A DNA stretch of 64,000 nucleotides from CAXXOK01 sp035353615 (GTDB lineage Bacteria > Bacillota > Clostridia > Christensenellales > Aristaeellaceae). The stretch is taken from assembly GCA_035353615.1 (NCBI GenBank), contig DAOPZY010000006.1:1-64000 (forward strand), read 5' to 3'. The position numbers were made by a program, and so were the translations under genes. Under the pieces are notes generated by a model. That model ran no database searches. It was not told the origin of the DNA and saw only the letters and a program-made list of their open reading frames with translations. Positions 55,379-62,384 of the stretch are shown piece after piece (the first letter of the stretch is position 1; each line of letters starts with the position of its first letter).

Positions 55379-57199
55379 TTAGCGGCCTTCGGCCGGGGCA
55401 GCCATCGCAAGCGACAGGGCTTGCGCCAGCCGCTCGTTATCCTCATCGTTGCGGATAGCGATCCGGACATATTGCCCTTCCGGAATTTTGCGGCTCAAAT
55501 CCTTGATCAGGCAACGGGAGCTTTCAAACAGGGAGGACGCGAGGGCTTTCGCGGTTTGGCCGTTGACCAGCTCGCACAGGAAATAGTTAGCCTGCGAGGG
55601 GATGACGCGAAGCCCCGGGATTTCGGAAAGCCGCGCCTGAAAACGCTCGCGCGTCGCCCGGAAGCGCGCCATGGCTTCCTGATAGTCGCCGTGGTATTTT
55701 CCCTCAATCTGCATATAATATTCCGCGATGGAGTTAATATTCCAGATGGCGACCTTCCCGCGGAGCGTGTGGATCAGCTCGGCATTTGCGCTGGCGGCGA
55801 TTCCGAGCCTGAGCCCCGGAACGCCGTAGGATTTGGAAATGCTCTTGACCACAATCAGCCGGTCGTAACGGTTCAGCGTTTCCTCTGTGAGCAGGGTCGG
55901 GTCCGGCTCGTCGCTGAAATCCACAAACGACTCGTCCACAATCAGCCAGCAACCTTTGCGCTTGGCCCAGTCGATCAGGCGAAGCAGCCCGTCGCGGCGG
56001 ATCATGTTTCCGGAAGGGTTGTCCGGATTGATCAGCGTCAGCACGCCGATGGGTTTGTGCTCAAAAAAATCCATAATTTCCTGCCCGGTATAGTGGAAAT
56101 CAGGCGCGGACGGAGCAAACACACAGGTTTCCCGCGCGCGGTTGGGGTATTCCTCAAAGGTTGGACGAATGACGCCCACGGGGCCGGGCAGGTATTCGAG
56201 CAGCGCCTTAATCAGCTCGGACGCGCCGTTGCCGACGGCCATGCGCTCCGGCCGCAGGCCGAAAGCCTTGCCGGCCAGCAGCGCGTTAACGCCCATACCG
56301 GAAGGGTATTGCCTTAACAGGGTTTCAAAGTTCAGTTGAAGCTCGTCGATCATCCGGCCGGAGGGATAGTAGGGGTTCACCAGATAGCAGAAATCCAAAA
56401 GCCCCGGGAAACGCCAGTAGCCGCCGTAGCGGCTGCTCAAAAGCGCGAGCCTGCGCTCCGGGTCCGGCTCGAACATGACGGTTGCGATGTCGAGGTCCTG
56501 CGCATCGTCAATTTCATACCACTGGCGGTTTTCCAGCCTTTTGGCGCGGATGATGGGCTTATCCAGCATGGCGATCACGCGCAGTACCTGCTCGTAATAC
56601 TCGTTTTCCCCCAGCGCGTGGGTATAGGCTTCCAAAAACGGGATATAGTGCGTGCTGGAAAACGACCGGGAGAATTTGTAGATGTTTACGGTTTTATACA
56701 CGTCCCCCGCGTCACAAAAGCGAAACCGCTTGCCGGGAATCATTTCCAGAATCGTATCGTCCGACCCGAGGCGCACGACGGTGCCGTCCATCCACGACTC
56801 GTACCGCGCCACAAGGGCCAGCGTATCGTGCGGATCGTCCGTCAGGTCGCGCAAAAGCCCATCCTCAAACACGAGATCGCTCTCCAGCAGGAGGGTATCG
56901 TCCTCGGCGAGTTCCTGCTTGGCCAGCGACAGGCTGTAAATGTTGTTCGTGCGGTCGTATATCGGGTTATGAATAAACACGACCGGGGTATGCAACGGCA
57001 AGGTTGCGATATGCTTTATCAGGTTTTGTTCCTGATAGCCAACCACGATCACAACCCGACGGAGCGCCAGCGCATCCAGTTGACGGAGCATGCGCTCAAT
57101 CAGGGTGACCCCATTCAGGCGTACCATACATTTGGTGTTGTCACGAGTAAACTCGCCGAGGCGCTTGCCCATCCCGGCGGCCAGGATGATCGCTTGCAT
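55379..57199 (-). CDS. Bifunctional nucleotidyltransferase-PLP enzyme (LicC-like + HisC/CobD-like)
   Basis: A 606-residue fusion starting at 57199. Residues 1-235 are a LicC-type sugar/choline-phosphate cytidylyltransferase: 'AIILAAGMGKRLGEFTRDNTKCMVRLNG' (nucleotide loop), 'YDRTNNIYSLSLAKQ', 'LESDLVF', 'WYEIDDAQDLDIA'. Residues about 250-600 are a fold-type-I PLP enzyme of the histidinol-phosphate aminotransferase/CobD group: 'GNGASELI', 'NPDNPSGNM', 'DESFVDF', PLP lysine in 'VVKSISKSYGVPGLRLG'. It is not the class-V type seen in AEP-activating PntC. I infer synthesis of a CDP-activated amino-alcohol phosphate: the PLP half makes the phospho-amine by transamination or decarboxylation and the front half activates it. 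Product unproven. Confidence 0.88.
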   Translation of the reverse strand: MQAIILAAGMGKRLGEFTRDNTKCMVRLNGVTLIERMLRQLDALALRRVVIVVGYQEQNLIKHIATLPLHTPVVFIHNPIYDRTNNIYSLSLAKQELAEDDTLLLESDLVFEDGLLRDLTDDPHDTLALVARYESWMDGTVVRLGSDDTILEMIPGKRFRFCDAGDVYKTVNIYKFSRSFSSTHYIPFLEAYTHALGENEYYEQVLRVIAMLDKPIIRAKRLENRQWYEIDDAQDLDIATVMFEPDPERRLALLSSRYGGYWRFPGLLDFCYLVNPYYPSGRMIDELQLNFETLLRQYPSGMGVNALLAGKAFGLRPERMAVGNGASELIKALLEYLPGPVGVIRPTFEEYPNRARETCVFAPSAPDFHYTGQEIMDFFEHKPIGVLTLINPDNPSGNMIRRDGLLRLIDWAKRKGCWLIVDESFVDFSDEPDPTLLTEETLNRYDRLIVVKSISKSYGVPGLRLGIAASANAELIHTLRGKVAIWNINSIAEYYMQIEGKYHGDYQEAMARFRATRERFQARLSEIPGLRVIPSQANYFLCELVNGQTAKALASSLFESSRCLIKDLSRKIPEGQYVRIAIRNDEDNERLAQALSLAMAAPAEGR

Positions 57200-57226
57200 A
57201 CCCTATCCTCCATAAACATTTCCTGT

Positions 57227-57255
57227 ATCCTATCACAAGGCGCAAGCCGTGTCAA
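57227..57255 (-). promoter_or_regulatory. Promoter of the nucleotidyltransferase-PLP gene
   Basis: Minus-strand TTGACA (57250-57255), 17-nt spacer, TAGGAT (57227-57232), under 30 bp before the gene start. Its -35 lies only 16 bp from the -35 of the opposite promoter. Confidence 0.8.
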
Positions 57256-57271
57256 TTTATGGCTTGAAGCC

Positions 57272-57300
57272 TTGACATCGCAAGGGGGTTTGGCTATACT
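57272..57300 (+). promoter_or_regulatory. Promoter of the small membrane protein-lepB-yidC/tagF operon
   Basis: TTGACA (57272-57277), 17-nt spacer, TATACT (57295-57300), 28 bp before the TTG start. Back to back with the minus-strand promoter, so the two halves of the locus are likely co-regulated. Confidence 0.88.
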
Positions 57301-57327
57301 GGACGGGAATTGAAAGAGGTGTTGGGC

Positions 57328-57588
57328 TTGAAAAAGGCGCTCATTTTTGTATACTTTTTTCTGTTGACGATCCTGACCACTTGGGCGTATGCCTTCGCGT
57401 ACCTGGATCCATCCTCCATGACGTATGTTATCCAGATTGTTGCGGGCGTTGCCATTGCCGCCAGCGCGGGCATCGGTTTTTATTGGAAGCGCATTCGCCG
57501 GTACTTCCGCCGTAAAAAGAAAGAGCGCCTTGAACGCAAAGCTGACGGAGAAACCGCACATGAAACGGATCAAACCACCGTCCAGTAA
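57328..57588 (+). CDS. Small membrane protein of unknown function
   Basis: An 86-residue protein with a TTG start at 57328, 8 nt after AGAGG (an upstream TTG at 57310 would add six residues). Two hydrophobic stretches: residues 3-22 (ALIFVYFFLLTILTTWAYAF) and about 31-50 (MTYVIQIVAGVAIAASAGIGF), joined by 'AYLDPSSMTYVIQ'. A very basic segment (KRIRRYFRRKKKERLERK) and an acidic tail follow. The Y-LDP-x-S-x-Y-V-I-Q pattern recalls small proteins often found beside polymer-synthesis genes; I cannot name a family. The stop overlaps the signal peptidase start by 29 bp. Confidence 0.75.
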   Translation: MKKALIFVYFFLLTILTTWAYAFAYLDPSSMTYVIQIVAGVAIAASAGIGFYWKRIRRYFRRKKKERLERKADGETAHETDQTTVQ

Positions 57589-58075
57589 AAGCAGGCGCAG
57601 GTCGCCACAGTGGTTTTGGATCGCACTATCCGCCGTGATCAGTGCGATCCTTTTTACCACATGGCTGGCCGTAAACGCGATGGTGCCGACGGCCTCCATG
57701 GCGCCGACCATCCGCGCCGGACAGTTTGTGTTTGGCTGGCGACCCGCTTACCTACATAACGCGCCCGCGCGTGGCGATATCGTGATCCTGCGGCACCCCG
57801 AACTGACCGATCAACTGTTGGTAAAGCGCGTGGTCGCGGTTGGCGGCGACACGGTTGCCATCAGAGGTGGCGCCGTTTACGTGAACGGTTTACCGCTGAG
57901 CGAGCCATACGCGACGCTTTCCAAAACGCAGAACGTTCCAATTTTGACCGTACCGACGGGTTTTTGTTATGTGCTGGGGGATAACCGCGCCGCCTCCAAC
58001 GATTCCTCCTGTTGGGCAGACCCCTTCGTGCCGGTTTCCGAACTGGTGGCGAAAGTATTATGGATATATGGGTGA
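57560..58075 (+). CDS. lepB: Signal peptidase I
   Basis: A 171-residue protein; ATG at 57560 (MKRIKPP) with GGAG upstream inside the previous gene. One N-terminal membrane helix (about 17-37), catalytic serine in 'TASMAPTIRAGQ', catalytic lysine in 'LLVKRVVAVGGD', and the box 'YVLGDNRAASNDSSCW' (usual GDNR-x3-S-x-DSR, here ending SSCW rather than SR). No C-terminal membrane helix. It cleaves signal peptides on the outer face. Its place between a small membrane protein and a YidC-TagF fusion suggests a dedicated rather than housekeeping enzyme. Confidence 0.92.
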   Translation: MKRIKPPSSKSRRRSPQWFWIALSAVISAILFTTWLAVNAMVPTASMAPTIRAGQFVFGWRPAYLHNAPARGDIVILRHPELTDQLLVKRVVAVGGDTVAIRGGAVYVNGLPLSEPYATLSKTQNVPILTVPTGFCYVLGDNRAASNDSSCWADPFVPVSELVAKVLWIYG

Positions 58076-58079
58076 GTGA

Positions 58080-60158
58080 ATGCTGGATACGATCATCAGC
58101 GCCATTGGCGTCGCGCTTGGGTATGTGATGTGGGCTTGCTACCAGTTTGCGCATAACTACGGGCTTGCGATGCTCCTGTTTACCGTGGCGGCCAAAGCGG
58201 TCATGTTTCCCTGCAATATTCTGGTGCAAAAAAACTCCATAGCCATGGTGCGCATGAAGCCCAAACTCGACCAACTGAAATACCAGTATGTGGACGATAA
58301 AGATCGCCTGCTGGACGAGCAGGTGGCGCTGTACCGCCGGGAGCACTACCACCCCATGGCGGGCACCATACCGCTGTTGTTTCAAATCCCCATCATTTTT
58401 GGGCTGCTGGATGTTATTTATAAACCCATGCAGCACTTGCTGCATTTTTCCGGCGCGACAATCAGCCAACTGTTGAGCCAGGCGGAGCGCGTGTTCGGCT
58501 CGCTGGGCGATTACCCGCAGCTCAGGCTGGTCGAGCTGCTTAGTGTTACCGAAACCGCCGGACGGCTCGATGCCTTTGGGGCGACTTCTCCGGCGCTGAT
58601 GGGCGCAATCGCCGCGATCAAAGGGCTGAAACTGAGCTTTTTGGGAATCAATCTGGCGGCGACCCCCAGTTTGGGAGCTATGGACAATTTATTGCTGATC
58701 CCGCTGTTAGCCGGGGTGAGCGCGTGGGTCATGTGCGTGATCCAGAACCGCATCAATGTATTGCAAGTGGAACAAAGCAAGTTAAGCCAATGGGGGATGA
58801 CAGTTTTTCTCATTGCTTTTTCGACCTACTTTGCGTTTTTAGTGCCGGCAGGGGTAGGCTTGTACTGGATTGCGGGCAATTTGCTGTCCATCCCGATCAT
58901 GTATCTGCTGAACATTCTCTACGACCCCAGAAAATACATCGACTACGCGACGCTGGAGCGTATGAAGGCGCGGGCGTTGGAAGCCGCGCAAAAAGAGAAG
59001 CGCAACAGCAAACGGGAACGCGCGGACTACCGCCGCTTTTGCAAGGACGAAAACCAGGAAAACATGCGCATCCTGTTTTACAGTGAGCAAAGCGGCTTTT
59101 ACAAGTATTTTGCGGGCATTATCCGCGAGCTGCTAAACCGTAGCGATGTGGTGATCCACTATGTGACCGGCGACCCGGACGACGTTGTTTTTACCCTGAA
59201 CGAGCCAAGGCTGACGCCGTATTACGTGGGGCAGAAGCGGCTGATTCCCCTGATGATGCAGGTGGAAGCCGACGTGGTGCTGATGACGGTGCCGGACCTT
59301 GAAAAGTATTACCTGAAACGTTCCAAGGTACGCAAGGATGTGGAATACATCTTTCTGGACCACGGAGGCATGTCGCTGAACATGATGTACCGCCCCGGCG
59401 CGCTGGACGCGTACGATACCGTGTATGTCGCCAGCCAGACGCAGGCGGCGGAAGTGCGCGCCATGGAAAAGCTGCGGGGCCTCAAGGCCAAGCGGCTGGT
59501 CGAGACCGGCTATTTCTTGCTGGACGACCTGATCGCCGCCTACCGCGCGATGCCCGCCAGGGCGGAGGAGGATCGCACCATCCTGATCGCGCCATCCTGG
59601 CAGGAGGATAACCTGCTGGAAAGCTGCATTGAGCCGCTGTTGGAATCGCTTCAAACGCTGGGTTGCCGGCTGATTGTCCGCCCGCACCCGCAGTATGTTC
59701 GCAGGTTCCCGGATCAGGTTTCGGCGCTGATGGAACGCCACCGCGACCAAATTGGCAAAGGCCTGACGGTGGAAACTGATTTCAGCTCCAACGCCAGCAT
59801 CTATACCGCCGACCTGCTGATTACGGACTGGTCCGCGATTGCGTATGAATACAGCTTTACCACCGACCGGCCTTCGCTGTTTATCAACACTAAAATGAAG
59901 GTTGTCAATCCGGATTATCAAAAAATCGGCATTACTCCGCCGGATATCGCCCTGCGCAGCCAGATTGGCCTTGCCATTGAGCCGGGCGAGGCCGGCAACG
60001 CGGCGCATGCCGCGAGGGAGTTGCTAAACACGCGCGAAGCCTACGCCGCACGCATCCGGGAGATCAAAGAAACTACCTATTTCCATCTGGGCCATACGGC
60101 GCAAGTCGCGGCGGATGATCTGCTGGAACGGATTCGCATCAAACGACCGCCCGCCTGA
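58080..60158 (+). CDS. YidC-type insertase fused to CDP-glycerol-phosphotransferase-like domain
   Basis: A 692-residue protein, ATG at 58080, 4 bp after lepB. Residues 1-279 are a YidC/Oxa1 insertase of the Gram-positive type: 'NYGLAMLLFTVAAKAVMFP' (the groove arginine is Lys39), 'MKPKLDQLKYQYVDDKDRL', 'YHPMAGTIPLLFQIPIIFGLLDVIY' and later helices to 'NLLSIPIMYLLNIL'. Residues 280-326 are a basic linker. Residues 327-692 match CDP-glycerol:poly(glycerophosphate) transferases (TagB/TagF, PF04464 type): 'FLDHGGMSLNMM', 'APSWQEDNL', 'RPHPQY' and 'LLITDWSAIAYEYSFTTDRPSLF'. I see no family precedent for the combination. An ATG at 59064 (codon 329) with AGGAAA upstream could give the transferase alone. 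Confidence 0.93.
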   Translation: MLDTIISAIGVALGYVMWACYQFAHNYGLAMLLFTVAAKAVMFPCNILVQKNSIAMVRMKPKLDQLKYQYVDDKDRLLDEQVALYRREHYHPMAGTIPLLFQIPIIFGLLDVIYKPMQHLLHFSGATISQLLSQAERVFGSLGDYPQLRLVELLSVTETAGRLDAFGATSPALMGAIAAIKGLKLSFLGINLAATPSLGAMDNLLLIPLLAGVSAWVMCVIQNRINVLQVEQSKLSQWGMTVFLIAFSTYFAFLVPAGVGLYWIAGNLLSIPIMYLLNILYDPRKYIDYATLERMKARALEAAQKEKRNSKRERADYRRFCKDENQENMRILFYSEQSGFYKYFAGIIRELLNRSDVVIHYVTGDPDDVVFTLNEPRLTPYYVGQKRLIPLMMQVEADVVLMTVPDLEKYYLKRSKVRKDVEYIFLDHGGMSLNMMYRPGALDAYDTVYVASQTQAAEVRAMEKLRGLKAKRLVETGYFLLDDLIAAYRAMPARAEEDRTILIAPSWQEDNLLESCIEPLLESLQTLGCRLIVRPHPQYVRRFPDQVSALMERHRDQIGKGLTVETDFSSNASIYTADLLITDWSAIAYEYSFTTDRPSLFINTKMKVVNPDYQKIGITPPDIALRSQIGLAIEPGEAGNAAHAARELLNTREAYAARIREIKETTYFHLGHTAQVAADDLLERIRIKRPPA

Positions 60159-60254
60159 TGCGCGCGGACGCTTCGCGCCGGATTTGCCGGGTTCGGCTGC
60201 GCTAAGGTATCATCGACCGGTAACGAGGATTTTGATAGTCTTGGGGGCGCTGGC

Positions 60255-61805
60255 ATGAATCGGACCCGGGTCGGAAAAGTTTTAAACAACCTGAACAAAC
60301 TGAAGTGGGATGTGACCTATAAGGGGATCCTGATCGGGATCGCCGCAGGCATTTTAGTGGTGCTGTATCGGCTGGGGATTGAGTTTGGCACCGAAACGGC
60401 GGTCGGAGCCTATGCCGCGCTCCGGGCAAAGCCGATTTTACTGTTGCCGTGGGTGGCGCTCATCGCCGCCGCGAGCGTGGCGCTGTATTGGCTGATCCGC
60501 TGGGAACCCTACGCCAAGGGGAGCGGCATCCCTCAGGTGGAGGGCATCGTGCTTTTTGGCATGAAAATGCGCTGGTACACGATTCTGGCGGTGCGGTTTC
60601 TCGCGGGGCTGATTTCCTCTTTTTTCGGGGTATCACTGGGGCGCGAGGGCCCTTCCATCCAGATTGGCGCGGCAGGGGCGCAGGCGATTGCCGGCAAGCT
60701 GGGCAAAACAAAGCTGGAAAAAAACTATCTGATTACCGCCGGGGCCTCCGCAGGGCTTTCGGCGGCCTTTAACGCGCCGCTTTCCGGCATCCTGTTTTCG
60801 TTGGAGGAGGTGCACCGCACCTTTTCCCCCAACATCCTGATTGCCGCCACATCCGCGGCGCTCACGGCGGATGTGGTTTCCAAGTACTTTTTTGGGCTGA
60901 AACCGGTGCTGAGCTACTCGGCTATCCCTCAGCTGCCTATACGATTTTACCCGCTGCTGATTGTGCTCGGCGTGCTCTCCGGGCTGGTGGGCGCGGCGAT
61001 GAACAAGGGCTTGCTTGGGTTGGGCACCCTGTATGAAAAATTGCCGGCGGTTTTGCGGCCCGCGATCGCGCTTTTGATCGCGCTGCCCTGCGGGCTGTTT
61101 TTGCCGCAGGTTTTAGGCGGCGGGCAAGGGCTGATTAAACTTTCGGAGAACGCGCAGGCAGGGCTTGTCATGATGGGGCTGTTCCTCACGGTGAAGCTCG
61201 TGTTTACCTGCACAAGCTTTGGCAGCGGCTTGCCCGGCGGCATCTTTATGCCCATCCTGTCCGTGGGCGCGCTGACCGGCGGCCTGTTTGGGCAGTTGCT
61301 GATGGGCGTTGGGTTGCCCGCGGATTGCCTGCCGGCGTTTTGCGTGTGCGCCATGGCGGGCGCAATGGCCAGCTCGGTCAAGGCCCCGGTGACCAGCATC
61401 CTGCTGATGGCGGAAATGACCGGCTCGCTGATCCATCTGCTTCCCGTGGCGACGGTCGCGTTTATCGCGCTGCTGACTTCGGATTTGCTCGGGGTTTCGC
61501 CCATTTATGAAGTGCTTCTGGAGCGCATCCGTGGCAATCAGGAGGATAAGCAGCATAAACCCGCCCGCCGCAATACACTGGTGGAAATGCCGGTCGAAAT
61601 GGGCAGCCCGGTGGATGGGCAGCTGGTGCGGGACATTCCGTGGCCGGATGGCGCGTTGATTATTGCCATTCACAGGGGGGACAAGGAGTTTATCCCCAAT
61701 GGGAATACGCAGATTTTGCCCGGGGATTATTTGGTGGCGGCTTCCAGCAAACAGCGGTTTGAGCAGATGAACCAAGGCCTGATGAAGCTTTGCCGCACGC
61801 CGTAA
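60255..61805 (+). CDS. ClC-family chloride/anion transporter with C-terminal regulatory domain
   Basis: A 516-residue membrane protein, ATG at 60255 with TTGGGGG upstream. The three anion-site motifs are present: 'GSGIPQ', 'GREGPSIQIGAAGAQ' (gating Glu) and 'GSGLPGGIFMPILS'. 'LFSLEEVHRTF' keeps the Glu that marks proton-coupled antiporters. The last ~75 residues form a TrkA_C/RCK-like domain ('LVRDIPWPDGALIIAIHRG', 'TQILPGDYLVAASS'). It exchanges chloride or another anion for protons and may aid acid tolerance. Terminator at 61847-61885. Confidence 0.95.
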   Translation: MNRTRVGKVLNNLNKLKWDVTYKGILIGIAAGILVVLYRLGIEFGTETAVGAYAALRAKPILLLPWVALIAAASVALYWLIRWEPYAKGSGIPQVEGIVLFGMKMRWYTILAVRFLAGLISSFFGVSLGREGPSIQIGAAGAQAIAGKLGKTKLEKNYLITAGASAGLSAAFNAPLSGILFSLEEVHRTFSPNILIAATSAALTADVVSKYFFGLKPVLSYSAIPQLPIRFYPLLIVLGVLSGLVGAAMNKGLLGLGTLYEKLPAVLRPAIALLIALPCGLFLPQVLGGGQGLIKLSENAQAGLVMMGLFLTVKLVFTCTSFGSGLPGGIFMPILSVGALTGGLFGQLLMGVGLPADCLPAFCVCAMAGAMASSVKAPVTSILLMAEMTGSLIHLLPVATVAFIALLTSDLLGVSPIYEVLLERIRGNQEDKQHKPARRNTLVEMPVEMGSPVDGQLVRDIPWPDGALIIAIHRGDKEFIPNGNTQILPGDYLVAASSKQRFEQMNQGLMKLCRTP

Positions 61806-61846
61806 GGCGGGAAATACCCTCCAAACAGGATACCCTGGCGTAGCAC

Positions 61847-61885
61847 AACCGGGGGCAGGGCGTTCAACCTTGCCTCCGGTTTTTT
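61847..61885 (+). terminator. Terminator after the ClC gene
   Basis: A 14-bp stem (61847-61860 and 61868-61881, two G-U pairs) with AACCGG at its base, followed by TTTTT. Confidence 0.88.
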
Positions 61886-62270
61886 GTTGGGCTGACAGGA
61901 GCAATTCCGTTCATCGTATTGCCGTGCGGGCTGCTTGCTCGCTTTGATTCCAATGCCGCGGCATCGGCTTTGGGACGTCAACCCAAACCATGCCAACGGT
62001 TTTGCCCTTGGAGCCTGACAGGGGATTTCGCTTTTGACCTGATTTTTTTCAGAGTAACACCGGACTTCCCCGGCGCTTTTGAAGGGGCCGCAAAACCAGT
62101 ATGCCGGTATGGCGCGTCAGAATTTTGCATCCAAAGAAAGCGAAACCGATCCTGAATTTCATATCATGGAACATCAGGGAGCCAGAACAAACAAATATGC
62201 CATGATTGGCTCCGGTTCGTTTTTCTTTGGTATTTTATGCCGCTTAGCTTGGATGCACGGGATTTTCTGG

Positions 62271-62300
62271 TTGACATCTGTGCCAAAACGCTGGTAAAAT
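62271..62300 (+). promoter_or_regulatory. Promoter of the SulP transporter gene
   Basis: TTGACA (62271-62276), 18-nt spacer, TAAAAT (62295-62300), about 85 bp before the start. Confidence 0.75.
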
Positions 62301-62384
62301 GGCGGGGTTTGCTGTCGTGCTTTGCGATCGGCCGCAAAAGAAATTTATAAAAAAATGAAACCTCAAAGAAAGAAGCCTGTCACA

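Larger units (their letters stand above)
61806..62384. other. Intergenic region between ClC and SulP genes
   Basis: About 580 bp with the ClC terminator (61847-61885), some 380 bp with no feature I can support, and the SulP promoter (62271-62300). No gene is credible. Confidence 0.5.

Noticed and set aside
55379..57199. Identification as PntC (aminoethylphosphonate cytidylyltransferase-transaminase)
   Set aside because: PntC carries a class-V PhnW-like transaminase; here the PLP half is of the HisC/CobD type, and no phosphonate genes (ppm, ppd) are in the window.
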